A DNA stretch of 64,000 nt, taken from NCBI GenBank assembly GCA_029953615.1, contig CP124529.1:868001-932000 (forward strand), in the 5' to 3' direction. Of the stretch, positions 26,411 to 34,094 are shown in pieces; position 1 is the first letter of the stretch, and every line of letters begins with the position of its first letter. The notes under the pieces were generated by a model that saw only the letters and a program-made list of their open reading frames with translations, was not told the DNA's origin and made no database searches. A program made the position numbers and the translations under genes. Source of the DNA: Pseudomonas putida (GTDB lineage: Bacteria > Pseudomonadota > Gammaproteobacteria > Pseudomonadales > Pseudomonadaceae).

Positions 26411-26498
26411 CCATTCGCCGGCAAGCCAGCTCCCACCTCGACCGCATAGGCCTCAAGCGGTGTGCAGTACCTGTGGGAGCTGGCTTGCCGGCGAATGG
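26411..26498. repeat. REP pair, CCGGCAAGCCAGCTCCCAC class
   Basis: 26-base arms CCATTCGCCGGCAAGCCAGC... and mirror, about 36 bases apart, between the convergent hypO-type and xenA genes. Confidence 0.84.
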
Positions 26499-26524
26499 TG
26501 CTGCAAAGCAGCCCCTTTTATGCC

Positions 26525-27616
26525 TCAGCGATAACGCTCGAGCCAGTGAGCATACGGTGCCGGCAAGGTCCAGGAGGCCTTCTCAACCCCTAGCTCCTTG
26601 GCCGCAAAATAAGCCCAGTGCGGATCTGCCAGGTGCGCACGCCCCACCGATACCAGGTCCAGCTGGTTGGCCTGCAGCGCGGCTTCCGCCAGTTGCGGCG
26701 TACCAAAACCCCACGCCGAAGTCACCGGCAGCTTCGCCTCTCGGCGCACGCGCTCGGCAATCGGCCCCATGAACGCCGGGCCCCACGGAATATTGGTGTC
26801 GGGAATGGTAAAGCCGACACTCACGCTCAGCAGGTCGAGGCCGCCAGCCTTGAAGCGGCGCGCCAGTTCGATCGACTCTTCCAGGGTTTGCTCATCGCGG
26901 CCATCGTATTCCAGCACACCAAAACGCGCGGTCAGTGGCAGGTTCTCTGGCCACACCTCACGCACCGCTGCCAGGGTTTCCAGCAGGAAGCGGCTGCGGT
27001 TGTCGAAGCTGCCACCGTAGGCGTCGGTACGCTTGTTGGAATGCTCGGAGAAGAAGCTCTGGCCCAGATAGCCATGGGCAAAGTGCAGTTCGATCCACTC
27101 GAAACCGGCATCACGCGCACGGCGGGCAGCATCGACGAAGTCCTGCTTGACCCGGGCGATGTCGTCCAGGGTCATCTCGCGCGGCACTTGTGGCAGGTGC
27201 GCGCCGAAGGCGATGGCGGACGGGGCGATGGTTTCCCAGCCGCGGGCGTCGTCGGCGGCAATGTGATCATCACCTTCCCACGGGCGGTTGGCGCTGGCCT
27301 TACGCCCGGCATGGGCAATCTGGATACCCGGCACGGAACCTGCGGCCTTGATTGCCTGCACCACCGGTACGAAAGCCTGGGCGTGGGCATCGCTCCAGAT
27401 ACCGGCACAACCGGGGGTGATGCGCCCTTCCGGTGCCACTGCCGTGGCCTCGACCACCAGCAGGCCGGCACCGCCACGGGCCAGGCTGGCCAGGTGCACG
27501 TGGTGCCAGTCGTTGATCATGCCGTCCTCGGCCATGTACTGGCACATCGGCGGGATGGCAATGCGGTTGCGCAGGGTGACGTCCTTGAGGGTATAGGGTT
27601 CGAACAAGGCGGACAT
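26525..27616 (-). CDS. xenA: Xenobiotic reductase A, old yellow enzyme family
   Basis: This 363-residue FMN-dependent ene-reductase follows the P. putida XenA sequence closely. It has the flavin-tuning cysteine in PPMCQYM (about 22-28), the HAGRKASANRPW loop (about 104-115), HFAHGYLGQSF and the FMN-phosphate region SVGRAHLADP. It reduces activated C=C bonds and nitro compounds such as nitroglycerin using NAD(P)H in the cytoplasm. Starting at ATG 27616 gives the family's exact length. It is divergent from an ArsR-type regulator, with a perfect palindrome between the genes, suggesting repression released by an electrophile or metal-like inducer. Confidence 0.92.
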   Translation of the reverse strand: MSALFEPYTLKDVTLRNRIAIPPMCQYMAEDGMINDWHHVHLASLARGGAGLLVVEATAVAPEGRITPGCAGIWSDAHAQAFVPVVQAIKAAGSVPGIQIAHAGRKASANRPWEGDDHIAADDARGWETIAPSAIAFGAHLPQVPREMTLDDIARVKQDFVDAARRARDAGFEWIELHFAHGYLGQSFFSEHSNKRTDAYGGSFDNRSRFLLETLAAVREVWPENLPLTARFGVLEYDGRDEQTLEESIELARRFKAGGLDLLSVSVGFTIPDTNIPWGPAFMGPIAERVRREAKLPVTSAWGFGTPQLAEAALQANQLDLVSVGRAHLADPHWAYFAAKELGVEKASWTLPAPYAHWLERYR

Positions 27617-27644
27617 GGGCAAGCTCCCGAGCTGATTGATTACG

Positions 27645-27668
27645 ATAGTTCGATCATAATCGAACTAT
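27645..27668. promoter_or_regulatory. Perfect palindrome ATAGTTCGAT-cata-ATCGAACTAT, probable operator
   Basis: Ten-base perfect arms with a four-base spacer in the xenA/arsR-type intergenic region. It overlaps the first possible ATG (27667) of the regulator, so that ATG is unlikely to be the real start. It is probably the binding site of the ArsR-type repressor controlling both directions. Confidence 0.75.
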
Positions 27669-27693
27669 GGCAATTAATGATAGCCCCGTTATC

Positions 27694-28002
27694 ATGACGA
27701 CCATGCGAGCCTACCCACACCCCAATCCTGAAGACCTGACCCTGGAACGTCTGCTCTATGCCCTGAGCGACCCGGTGCGCCTGGATATCGTGCGCCGCCT
27801 GGCAGGCGTGACCGAAGCCAGCTGCGGCGAGCTGGACGGCGGCCGGCCGAAGTCGAGCATGTCCCACCACTTTCGCGTGCTGCGTGATGCGGGGCTGGTG
27901 CATACCCGCAATGTGGGAACTACCCATATGAATTCGTTGCGTAGCGAGATGCTGGGGGAGCGGTTTCCCGGGTTGCTGGACTGCATTCTGCGGCAGCAAT
28001 GA
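27694..28002 (+). CDS. ArsR-family winged-helix transcriptional regulator
   Basis: This is a protein of about 102 residues with the ArsR-type winged helix. It shows ALSDPVRLDIVRRLAG in helix 1-2, a recognition helix around KSSMSHHFRVLRDAGL, and a wing around VHTRNVGTTHMNSL. No CxCxxC metal site is present; the only early Cys is in ASCGEL. Starts at 27694 (MTTM) or 27703 are preferred to 27667, which lies in the operator. It probably represses xenA and itself through the palindrome at 27,645-27,668. The inducer is unknown. Confidence 0.83.
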   Translation: MTTMRAYPHPNPEDLTLERLLYALSDPVRLDIVRRLAGVTEASCGELDGGRPKSSMSHHFRVLRDAGLVHTRNVGTTHMNSLRSEMLGERFPGLLDCILRQQ

Positions 28003-28012
28003 TTTTCCTGTG

Positions 28013-28110
28013 CCGGCCTCTTCGCGGGTAAACCCGCTCCCACACGGACCGCGTTGGCCACAGGCTTGGCGCTATCCCTGTGGGGGCGGGTTTACCCGCG
28101 AAAGGGCCGG
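28013..28110. repeat. REP pair, CGGGTAAACCCGCTCCCACA class
   Basis: Arms CCGGCCTCTTCGCGGGTAAA... and mirror ...TTTACCCGCGAAAGGGCCGG, slightly imperfect, between the regulator gene and the mqo terminator. Confidence 0.82.
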
Positions 28111-28120
28111 AACAGGCAAC

Positions 28121-28150
28121 AAAAAAGCCACGAGGTCTCCCCCGTGGCTT
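28121..28150 (-). terminator. Rho-independent terminator of mqo
   Basis: Stem AAGCCACG / CGTGGCTT with a 10-base loop, followed on the minus strand by six T residues (AAAAAA at 28,121-28,126 on the plus strand), 20 bases after the mqo stop. Confidence 0.8.
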
Positions 28151-28169
28151 CTTTCACAACGATGGCCGA

Positions 28170-29807
28170 TTACAGCGCCATGTCATTCTCAGGCTTGCTC
28201 TCGACCGGCTGGCTCGGTGCAACCGTGGTACCGACGCTCTCGTCGATCACCGGTGGTTTCTCGAGCTGCAGCACTTCAGCGGTGTAGTTCCACTCCTTCT
28301 GGGTGGCCGCCGCCGAGTCGTTCAGCTTGGTGCCGTAGCTTGGCACGATCTGCTTGATCTTGGCCTGCCACTCAGGGGTAGCGACCTTTTCCTTGAACAC
28401 GGTTTCCAGCACGTTCAGCATGATCGGTGCAGCAGTCGAAGCACCTGGCGATGCACCCAGCAGGCCGGCGATGGTGCGGTCCTCGGAAGCGACCACCTCA
28501 GTACCCAGCTTCAGCACGCCGCCCTTCTCGGCATCACGCTTGATGATCTGCACGCGCTGGCCGGCCTGCCACAGGCGCCAGTCTTCCTTCTTGGCGTTCG
28601 GGAAGTAGGTACGCAGGGCTTCGAAGCGGTCGTCGTCAGACAGCATCAGCTGGCCAGCGAGGTACTCGACCAGCGGGTACTGGTCGATACCGACCTTGGT
28701 CATCGGCCATACGTTGTGGGTGGTGGTGCTGCTCAGCAGGTCCAGGTACGAACCGTTCTTCAGGAACTTGGTCGAGAAGGTGGCGAACGGCCCAAACAGG
28801 ATCACGCGCTTGCCGTCCAGCACACGGGTGTCCAGGTGCGGAACCGACATGGGCGGCGCGCCGGTCGAGGCGATGCCGTAGGCCTTGGCCATGTGCTGCA
28901 TGGCAATGGTCGGGTTCTCGGTCACCAGGAACGAGCCGCCCACCGGGAAGCCTGCGTATTCCTTGGCTTCAGGAATGCCCGACTTCTGCAGCAGCTTCAA
29001 TGCGCCGCCGCCGGCACCGATGAACAGGAACTTGGCGTCGGTGGCCGACTCGGTACCGTCCTTCAGGTTCTTGTACTCGACGTGCCAGGAGCCGTCCTTG
29101 TTTCGGGTGATGTCCTGCACTTCGCTGGACAGCTTCAGGTCGAAGTTGTCCTGGGTTTTCAAGTGGCCGACGAACTGGCGGGTGATCTCGCCGAAGTTGA
29201 CGTCGGTGCCGATTGGCGTCCAGGTCACGGCCAGCTTCTGGTTCGGGTCGCGGCCTTCCATCATCAGCGGGACCCACTTGGCGATCTGCGCGTGGTCCTC
29301 GGAGTATTGCATCGGGCGGAACAGCGGGCTGGCCTGCAGCGCGTCGTAACGCTTCTTCAGGAACTTGATGTTGTCATCGCCCCACACGAAGCTCATGTGC
29401 GGCGTGGTGTTGATGAACGAGTGCGGGTTCTTCAGTACGCCCTGGCGAACCTGCCAGGCCCAGAACTGCCGGGAGATCTGGAAGGCTTCGTTGATTTCGA
29501 TGGCCTTGCTGATGTTGACGTTGCCGTCTTTGTCTTCCGGGGTGTAGTTCAGTTCGGCCAGCGCGGAGTGGCCGGTACCGGCGTTGTTCCAGCCGTTGGA
29601 GCTTTCTTCGGCCACGCCATCCAGGCGCTCGACCATTTCCATCGACCAGCTTGGCTCCAGCTCGTGCAGCCACACGGCCAAGGTGGAGCTCATGATGCCG
29701 CCGCCGACCAGCAGCACATCTACTTTCTTGGTTTCTGCGGCGTGCGCTTGCATGACGCTTGCAGCGACAGCCAGACCCAGCAAGGTCTTGCCAGCTTTCT
29801 TGAACAT
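28170..29807 (-). CDS. mqo: Malate:quinone oxidoreductase with N-terminal signal-like sequence
   Basis: This is a 545-residue FAD enzyme that oxidises malate to oxaloacetate and reduces quinone. The FAD motif [14 protein letters not shown] (about 31-44), the [16 protein letters not shown] motif (about 68-83) and the GAGGGAL turn are characteristic of Mqo. The first 23 residues ([17 protein letters not shown]...AHA) look like a Sec signal peptide with an AxA cleavage site, which classical cytoplasmic Mqo lacks. If real, the enzyme faces the periplasm. There is no twin-arginine motif, which is odd for an exported flavoprotein. The C-terminus has a Pro/Glu-rich extension. Confidence 0.9.
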   Translation of the reverse strand: MFKKAGKTLLGLAVAASVMQAHAAETKKVDVLLVGGGIMSSTLAVWLHELEPSWSMEMVERLDGVAEESSNGWNNAGTGHSALAELNYTPEDKDGNVNISKAIEINEAFQISRQFWAWQVRQGVLKNPHSFINTTPHMSFVWGDDNIKFLKKRYDALQASPLFRPMQYSEDHAQIAKWVPLMMEGRDPNQKLAVTWTPIGTDVNFGEITRQFVGHLKTQDNFDLKLSSEVQDITRNKDGSWHVEYKNLKDGTESATDAKFLFIGAGGGALKLLQKSGIPEAKEYAGFPVGGSFLVTENPTIAMQHMAKAYGIASTGAPPMSVPHLDTRVLDGKRVILFGPFATFSTKFLKNGSYLDLLSSTTTHNVWPMTKVGIDQYPLVEYLAGQLMLSDDDRFEALRTYFPNAKKEDWRLWQAGQRVQIIKRDAEKGGVLKLGTEVVASEDRTIAGLLGASPGASTAAPIMLNVLETVFKEKVATPEWQAKIKQIVPSYGTKLNDSAAATQKEWNYTAEVLQLEKPPVIDESVGTTVAPSQPVESKPENDMAL

Positions 29808-30134
29808 TGATCGATTCCAGTCAGGAGAACAGGGGTGGGCCTGTGGCTGGCCCAGGTAAAGCGTGTTCTGCAGCGCAGGCTTGTTGTTGATCGTTATTCA
29901 GCAGCCAGAGAACCAGAAAACGACTCGGGCTTTTGTCGAATTGACCGACAAGGCTGAATCGTTTTTCCGATTGTAGCTTAAATGCCAGCACAAACAAATT
30001 ACCGCCCGGAGCGTCAAGGCGACGGGTTGCCCCAGTGGCAGATTGTCACGCCGAAAAACAAAAACCCCCGGTCACGTACATGACCGGGGGCCTTGGATCA
30101 CGCCGCAAGCGTCGCGATCAGGGTATCGCCAAGA
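29808..30134. other. 327-base region upstream of mqo
   Basis: It holds the mqo leader and promoter (not resolvable to a clear -35/-10) and, at its right end, the terminator of the small lipoprotein gene at 30,065-30,090. I see no additional gene. Confidence 0.5.
30061..30090 (-). terminator. Strong rho-independent terminator of the DUF4223-like gene
   Basis: Perfect 10-base stem CCCCCGGTCA / TGACCGGGGG with a 6-base loop, followed on the minus strand by a T-run. It lies 44 bases past the stop of the lipoprotein gene. Confidence 0.85.
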
Positions 30135-30326
30135 TTACTGCTGCTGAGGCAGTTTATCGATCGGGCCGCAGCCACCGATGATCTTGGAGATGGAAACCGA
30201 AGGGTGGAACAGGTAGTCGTAGGTGCAGTTTTTCGGCTGGTTGTAAACCTGACCAGTGCAACCCGACAGCAGGGCAACACCCGAAACGACAGCAACGGCA
30301 ACGGTAGCCTTGAACAGCTTTTTCAT
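30135..30326 (-). CDS. Small lipoprotein, DUF4223/YhfL-like
   Basis: This 63-residue protein starts MKKLFKATVAV and has a lipobox LLSGC (Cys about 23), so it is lipid-anchored. The mature part contains NCTYDYLFHPSVSISKIIGGCGP, which parallels E. coli YhfL (NCSYDYL.HPAISISKIIGGCGP). YhfL-like proteins have no established function. The gene has its own strong terminator and stands alone. Confidence 0.85.
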   Translation of the reverse strand: MKKLFKATVAVAVVSGVALLSGCTGQVYNQPKNCTYDYLFHPSVSISKIIGGCGPIDKLPQQQ

Positions 30327-30441
30327 ACTAAGTCCTTTAATGAATCATCTTCGGCCATCATTCTGATGGCGGCGGGATGATACAGAACCTGGGCATTGGA
30401 TCCAAGCAGCAACGTGCATTGGCTAGTTGCAGGGATGCAGT

Positions 30442-30493
30442 TGTAGGAGCGGCCTTGTGTCGCGATGGGCCGCAAAGCGGCCCCTGTCCTACA
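30442..30493. repeat. Hairpin repeat of a third type (TGTAGGAGCGGCC...)
   Basis: Outer arms TGTAGGA / TCCTACA around GGCC...GGGCCGCAAAGCGGCCCC. It is unlike the two REP classes used elsewhere in the window but resembles another common Pseudomonas dispersed repeat. Confidence 0.6.
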
Positions 30494-30517
30494 CCTGAAG
30501 CTCAGAATAATCCCCTT

Positions 30518-30594
30518 CCATGTAGGCAATTTCCCAAACATACTGCCAAACCGCTCAAACTGTTGCGACGGATTGGGTCGCGCTCTAGTCTCGG
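30518..30594 (+). promoter_or_regulatory. Conserved upstream element, copy A
   Basis: It starts CCATGTAGGCAATTTCCCAA and ends TAGTCTCGG 68 bases further on. Copy B at 31,523 shares both blocks and GCCAAACC with the same spacing within one base. It lies about 195 bases before the small gene at 30,789. Confidence 0.5.
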
Positions 30595-30788
30595 CTTGTC
30601 GTTGCAAATCAACGACCGGCTTTGACAGGCCGATTACTCAAGTTTCCGTTGCAGCGCTTTATGGCAGCTGTGCATGGGGCACATTCGTGTGCGCCGGGTC
30701 CTTGGGTACCGGTCTGTCAACCCATGTATAGCTGCCTCCATTCGTTTGACAGCGTTGCCAGGCGGCTCCACTTACCCAAGGAGCTTAC

Positions 30789-31034
30789 ATGCGCAAGATG
30801 GTCCCCGATCCACCCCACTCCCTCGATTCCACCCAGGCTCTGCAAGACACCCTGGTCCAGTCCTCAGAGTACGTACTCTGCGCCCTGTTCGTGGCCCGCC
30901 AATCCGTGCAACTCAAACCCACGGCCCCAAGTTCGATCGTGATGCAGGCCGTGATCCATGAAATGGAGGCGGTACAGGGCCTGGTCGAGTCGGCATTGAA
31001 TGCAATTGCGGATGCAGGTCCATTTGCCGGCTGA
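30789..31034 (+). CDS. Small Pseudomonas protein, DUF3077/DUF6124-like
   Basis: This 81-residue protein begins MRKMVPDPP, an N-terminus recurring in small Pseudomonas proteins of the DUF3077/DUF6124 type. A single helical-looking body follows (HEMEAVQGLVESALNAI). AAGGAGC lies upstream of the ATG. There is no signal peptide or known motif, and the function is unknown. It is followed by a REP pair and a second family member on the same strand. Confidence 0.6.
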   Translation: MRKMVPDPPHSLDSTQALQDTLVQSSEYVLCALFVARQSVQLKPTAPSSIVMQAVIHEMEAVQGLVESALNAIADAGPFAG

Positions 31035-31060
31035 GCCGCGAACCTTGCACTAGCAGGCCT

Positions 31061-31155
31061 GGCCTCTTCGCGGGCACGCCCGCTCCCACAGGGGTAATCA
31101 TTGCCCTCAGGTACTGCGCCATACCTGTGGGAGCGGGCGCGCCCGCGAAGAGGCC
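31061..31155. repeat. REP pair between the two small genes
   Basis: Arms GGCCTCTTCGCGGGCACGCC... and mirror ...GCGCGCCCGCGAAGAGGCC, about 50 bases apart at the arm centres. Confidence 0.84.
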
Positions 31156-31189
31156 GGCCCAGACACCCAAGACTCCAGGGAGTAAAACA

Positions 31190-31462
31190 ATGCCCACCGA
31201 CGACACAAAGCAACCCACCACAGTCGGCAAGACCTGCTTCTACCAAGGCGAAAACAACACCCACCCGCTGTTCCGCATCGAACCTGGCATCCCCTGCCAG
31301 GACGCCCGCGAGCAGGCCTCCGAACTGATGGGCTACGTCCGCGACCTGATCATCACCGGCCTGATGGACGGCGACCAGAAGCTGATCTGGGCTTCGCACT
31401 ACCTGAGTGCGATGGCCAAGGCGCTGCTGGATGATGCAGAGCTGGGGATGATGAAAAAGTAA
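31190..31462 (+). CDS. DUF3077 family protein
   Basis: This is a 90-residue cytoplasmic protein. The order HPLFRIEPGIPCQDAREQASELM (as a region, about 26-48) followed by a helical segment ending ALLDDAELGM is the DUF3077 pattern. GGGAG lies 8 bases before the ATG at 31190. Function is unknown; the family is expanded in Pseudomonas, often as tandem or dispersed copies. A GC hairpin (31,476-31,501) follows without a clear T-run. Confidence 0.75.
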   Translation: MPTDDTKQPTTVGKTCFYQGENNTHPLFRIEPGIPCQDAREQASELMGYVRDLIITGLMDGDQKLIWASHYLSAMAKALLDDAELGMMKK

Positions 31463-31522
31463 GACACCGACAAAGCCCCTGGAAAGGTGAACATCCAGGG
31501 GTCCTATCTATCGCATTCGATG

Positions 31523-31600
31523 CCATGTAGTCCATTTCCCAAATCTACGCCAAACCTGCTCTAGCTATTGCCTGTGCTCAACCCGCCCGCTTAGCCTCGT
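31523..31600 (+). promoter_or_regulatory. Conserved upstream element, copy B
   Basis: CCATGTAGTCCATTTCCCAA ... GCCAAACC ... TAGCCTCG, the same blocks and spacing as copy A. Here the next gene is not a DUF3077-type gene but a toxin-antitoxin pair. Confidence 0.48.
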
Positions 31601-31635
31601 CGCGCAGCACTCGGTCGCTCACTCATCGACAAGGA

Positions 31636-31651
31636 GTAGCCAGTAGGCTAC
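31636..31651. promoter_or_regulatory. Palindrome GTAGCC-agta-GGCTAC before the toxin gene
   Basis: Perfect 6-base arms, 9 bases before the toxin ATG. Toxin-antitoxin operons are usually autoregulated from such a site, so it is the probable operator. Confidence 0.55.
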
Positions 31652-31660
31652 ATTAAAGGT

Positions 31661-31969
31661 ATGCCGAATCAGATTGACACGACGCCAGAATTTGACGATT
31701 GGCTGGATGACGTCAAAGACCCGATCGGCAGAGGTGCAATCACTTCCAGAATCGCCCGAGCCGAAATTGGCAGCTTCGGCGATATCGAATCGGTAGGCGA
31801 TGGTGTCAGTGAGATGCGTGTGTTTGTCGGTCCGGGATATCGAATCTACTTCGTACGAACGGGCTCGACTCGCTACCTGATGCTTTACGGCAGCAATAAA
31901 ACGGATCAACACAGAGCCATCAAGCGAGCCAAGGAAATCCTTGATTCTGTAAGAGGTAAACAACGATGA
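31661..31969 (+). CDS. RelE/HigB-like toxin (addiction module killer protein)
   Basis: This 102-residue protein belongs to the small RelE-superfamily group that pairs with a downstream helix-turn-helix antitoxin. It shows the early TPEFDDWLDDVKD helix, SEMRVFVGPGYRIYFV (about 50-65) and the late LMLYGSNKTDQHRAIKRAKEI. Such toxins act on ribosome-bound mRNA. Base composition is lower in GC than the flanking genes, suggesting acquisition. It overlaps the antitoxin gene by four bases (ATGA) and lies between copy B of the upstream element and tRNA-Ser. Confidence 0.83.
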   Translation: MPNQIDTTPEFDDWLDDVKDPIGRGAITSRIARAEIGSFGDIESVGDGVSEMRVFVGPGYRIYFVRTGSTRYLMLYGSNKTDQHRAIKRAKEILDSVRGKQR

Positions 31970-32316
31970 GCGACAAATTCACCCCCGAGGACATGCCCAT
32001 CCTTGAGCTGGACTTGAGCAATAGCAAACGGTTCGAGGCTTCCCGGTTTCTAGACAGCCCCGAAACCATCGCAGCTTTCCTGGCAGAAGCAATGAAAGCT
32101 AACGACGCTCAAATCCTGATGCATGCGTTGGGCGAAGTGGCGAAAGCCAAGGGCGTGAACCAATTTGCACAAGAGGCGGGCGTAAATCGTGAATCGCTTT
32201 ACAAGACTTTGAGGGGTGGCGATAAGACACGCTTCTCAACTATTCAGAAGCTGATGCTGGCTTTGGGAGTTGAGCTGACAGTGAGGCCACTCCAGAAGCT
32301 ACCAGCTTCTTCATAG
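31966..32316 (+). CDS. Helix-turn-helix antitoxin of the RelE/HigB-like pair
   Basis: This is a 116-residue antitoxin with an N-terminal toxin-binding part (about 1-55) and a C-terminal XRE-like helix-turn-helix (GVNQFAQEAGVNRESLYKTLRG, about 63-84 as a region). The pair order, toxin first, is typical of the HigBA-like/HI1419-HI1420 type. It probably neutralises the toxin and represses the operon through the palindrome at 31,636. A bidirectional hairpin terminator follows. Confidence 0.85.
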   Translation: MSDKFTPEDMPILELDLSNSKRFEASRFLDSPETIAAFLAEAMKANDAQILMHALGEVAKAKGVNQFAQEAGVNRESLYKTLRGGDKTRFSTIQKLMLALGVELTVRPLQKLPASS

Positions 32317-32370
32317 GACGCCACCCAACAGGCAAGCAGAACGCCAAATCGATTGCCGGTCCAACAACGA

Positions 32371-32405
32371 AAAAGCCCCTGGAAACTTGCGCTTCCAAGG
32401 GCTTT
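32371..32405. terminator. Bidirectional hairpin between the antitoxin and tRNA-Ser
   Basis: Imperfect stem AAAGCCCCTGGAA / TTCCAAGGGCTTT with A-runs on the left, giving a T-run for minus-strand transcription of tRNA-Ser and a short T-rich tail for the plus strand. Confidence 0.65.
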
Positions 32406-32413
32406 ATCTTGTA

Positions 32414-32503
32414 TGGCGGAGAGATAGGGATTTGAACCCTAGGTACTGTTGCCAGTACAACGGATTTCGAATCCGTCCCGTTCGACCACTCCGGCATCTC
32501 TCC
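32414..32503 (-). tRNA. tRNA-Ser (anticodon CGA)
   Basis: A 90-base type II tRNA reading GGAGAGATGCCGGAGTGG at the 5' end and ending with an encoded CCA. The anticodon loop TTCGAAA gives CGA (bases 32,467-32,469), with a long variable arm and GGTTCAAATCC T-arm. It decodes UCG. Confidence 0.95.
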
Positions 32504-32594
32504 AATGCCGCGCATCATACCAGCGTTCTTTTGAAAGGCAAACCTTTTTTTCAAAAAAATCGCGTGGTATCAGGCGCTTGCGTGAACGTAGCGC

Positions 32595-33305
32595 TTACAG
32601 CGGCACGCCCAGGCGCTTGGCAACTTCTTCGTAGGCTTCGATCACGTCGCCCAGGCCCTGGCGGAAGCGGTCTTTGTCCATCTTCTTGCGGGTTTCTTTG
32701 TCCCACAGGCGGCAGCCGTCCGGGCTGAACTCGTCGCCCAGCACGATCTGACCGTGGAATACGCCGAACTCCAGCTTGAAGTCGACCAGCAGCAGGCCAG
32801 CGTCATCGAACAGCTTGCTCAGCACTTCGTTGACTTTCAGCGACAGCTTTTTCATTTCGGCCAGCTGCTCGGCGGTGCCCCAACCGAACGCGACAACGTG
32901 GGATTCGTTGATGAAGGGGTCGCCCTTCTCGTCGTTCTTCAGGAACAGTTCGAAGGTGGACGGCTCCAGCTTGATGCCCTCCTCCACGCCCAGGCGCTTG
33001 ACCAGGCTGCCCGCAGCGTAGTTGCGCACCACGCACTCGACCGGGATCATGTCCAGCTTCTTCACCAGGCACTCGTTGTCGCCCAGCAGCTTGTCGAACT
33101 GGGTCGGCACGCCGGCTTCTTCGAGTTTCTGCATGATGAAGGCGTTGAACTTGTTGTTCACCATGCCTTTGCGGTCGAGCTGTTCGATGCGCTTGCCGTC
33201 GAACGCCGAAGTGTCGTTACGGAACAGCAGGATCAAGCGGTCGGCGTCGTCGGTCTTGTAAACCGATTTGGCCTTGCCGCGGTAGAGTTCGTCGCGTTTT
33301 TCCAT
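32595..33305 (-). CDS. purC: Phosphoribosylaminoimidazole-succinocarboxamide synthase
   Basis: A 236-residue SAICAR synthetase of de novo purine synthesis, joining aspartate to CAIR with ATP. It has the N-terminal YRGKAKSVY motif (about 8-16), [10 protein letters not shown] (about 28-37), [13 protein letters not shown] (about 84-96) and the DFKLEFG motif near residue 160. Length is standard. It lies downstream of bamC and the metallohydrolase gene on the same strand, as in other Pseudomonas. Confidence 0.96.
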   Translation of the reverse strand: MEKRDELYRGKAKSVYKTDDADRLILLFRNDTSAFDGKRIEQLDRKGMVNNKFNAFIMQKLEEAGVPTQFDKLLGDNECLVKKLDMIPVECVVRNYAAGSLVKRLGVEEGIKLEPSTFELFLKNDEKGDPFINESHVVAFGWGTAEQLAEMKKLSLKVNEVLSKLFDDAGLLLVDFKLEFGVFHGQIVLGDEFSPDGCRLWDKETRKKMDKDRFRQGLGDVIEAYEEVAKRLGVPL

Positions 33306-33335
33306 GATTGGGCTCCGCTTGCTTGAGGTGTTGGG

Positions 33336-34094
33336 CTAGGCGATTTCGCGCCAGTCGAGCCCGTGTTCCTGATTCGCCACCTGGAGCCAGTCCGGGTCGC
33401 ACCCGAGGGTGTCGACAAAGCACTGGCGAGCCAAGTGTGGCAGGTTGTTCTTGCTGCTGAGGTGGGCCAGCACCAGATGTTGCAGGTTGCTCCAGCCCAA
33501 CTCGTGCACCAGGCGCGCGGCCTGGTGATTGTTCAAATGCCCTTGCATGCCACCCACCCGCTGCTTCAGGAAGGCCGGGTAGTGACCGCGTGCCAGCAGG
33601 TCGCGGCAGTGGTTGGCCTCGATCAGCAGTGCATCCAGGCCCTGGTAACGTTCCAGCAGCAGCGCGTCGTAGGAGCCCAGGTCAGTCAGCATGCCGAAGC
33701 GCCGCTGGCCATCACTGAGCACGTACTGCAGCGGCTCATAGGCGTCATGCTCGACCCGCGCCGCGGTCACTTCCAGGCCGCCGATACGCAGGCTGTCGCC
33801 ACAAGCGAGAAAACCGGCCACCTCCACCGGCTTGCGCATGCCGCGCAAGGTCCCTTGGCTGAGGTAGACCGGTACATTGTAGCGCCGCGACAGCAAGCCG
33901 ACCCCATGCACGTGGTCGGCATGTTCGTGGGTGACCAGTACCGCACTGAGCTGGGCCGGCGACACGCCGAGCAGCGCCAGGCGCCGCTCAGTCTCGCGCA
34001 GAGAGAACCCGCAATCGACCAGGATGAGTGTGTCACCACTGGCGATCAGCGTGCCGTTTCCCTGGCTGCCGCTTCCGAGTACCGCGAAGCGCAC
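33336..34094 (-). CDS. MBL-fold metallohydrolase (YycJ/WalJ-like)
   Basis: A 252-residue metallo-beta-lactamase-fold protein with THEHADH (about 53-59), the key zinc/metal site, plus downstream HDAYEP (about 114-119), LTDLGSYD, and an EANHC region. The arrangement is that of YycJ/WalJ-type proteins, which probably act as nucleases or hydrolases. The GTG start at 34094 directly follows the TAA of bamC, so translation is coupled. Its specific substrate is not known. Confidence 0.85.
   Translation of the reverse strand: MRFAVLGSGSQGNGTLIASGDTLILVDCGFSLRETERRLALLGVSPAQLSAVLVTHEHADHVHGVGLLSRRYNVPVYLSQGTLRGMRKPVEVAGFLACGDSLRIGGLEVTAARVEHDAYEPLQYVLSDGQRRFGMLTDLGSYDALLLERYQGLDALLIEANHCRDLLARGHYPAFLKQRVGGMQGHLNNHQAARLVHELGWSNLQHLVLAHLSSKNNLPHLARQCFVDTLGCDPDWLQVANQEHGLDWREIA

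Larger units (their letters stand above)
30327..30788. other. 462-base noncoding region
   Basis: It contains a hairpin repeat (30,442-30,493), a conserved 77-base element repeated at 31,523 (30,518-30,594), and the leader of the small gene at 30,789. The segment 30,600-30,760 is GC-rich with no believable open frame and is probably an untranslated leader. Confidence 0.5.

Noticed and set aside
31471..31501. CCCCTGGA / TCCAGGGG hairpin as a terminator after the DUF3077 gene
   Set aside because: The stem is good but no T-run follows, so it is mentioned only as a hairpin in the gene entry.
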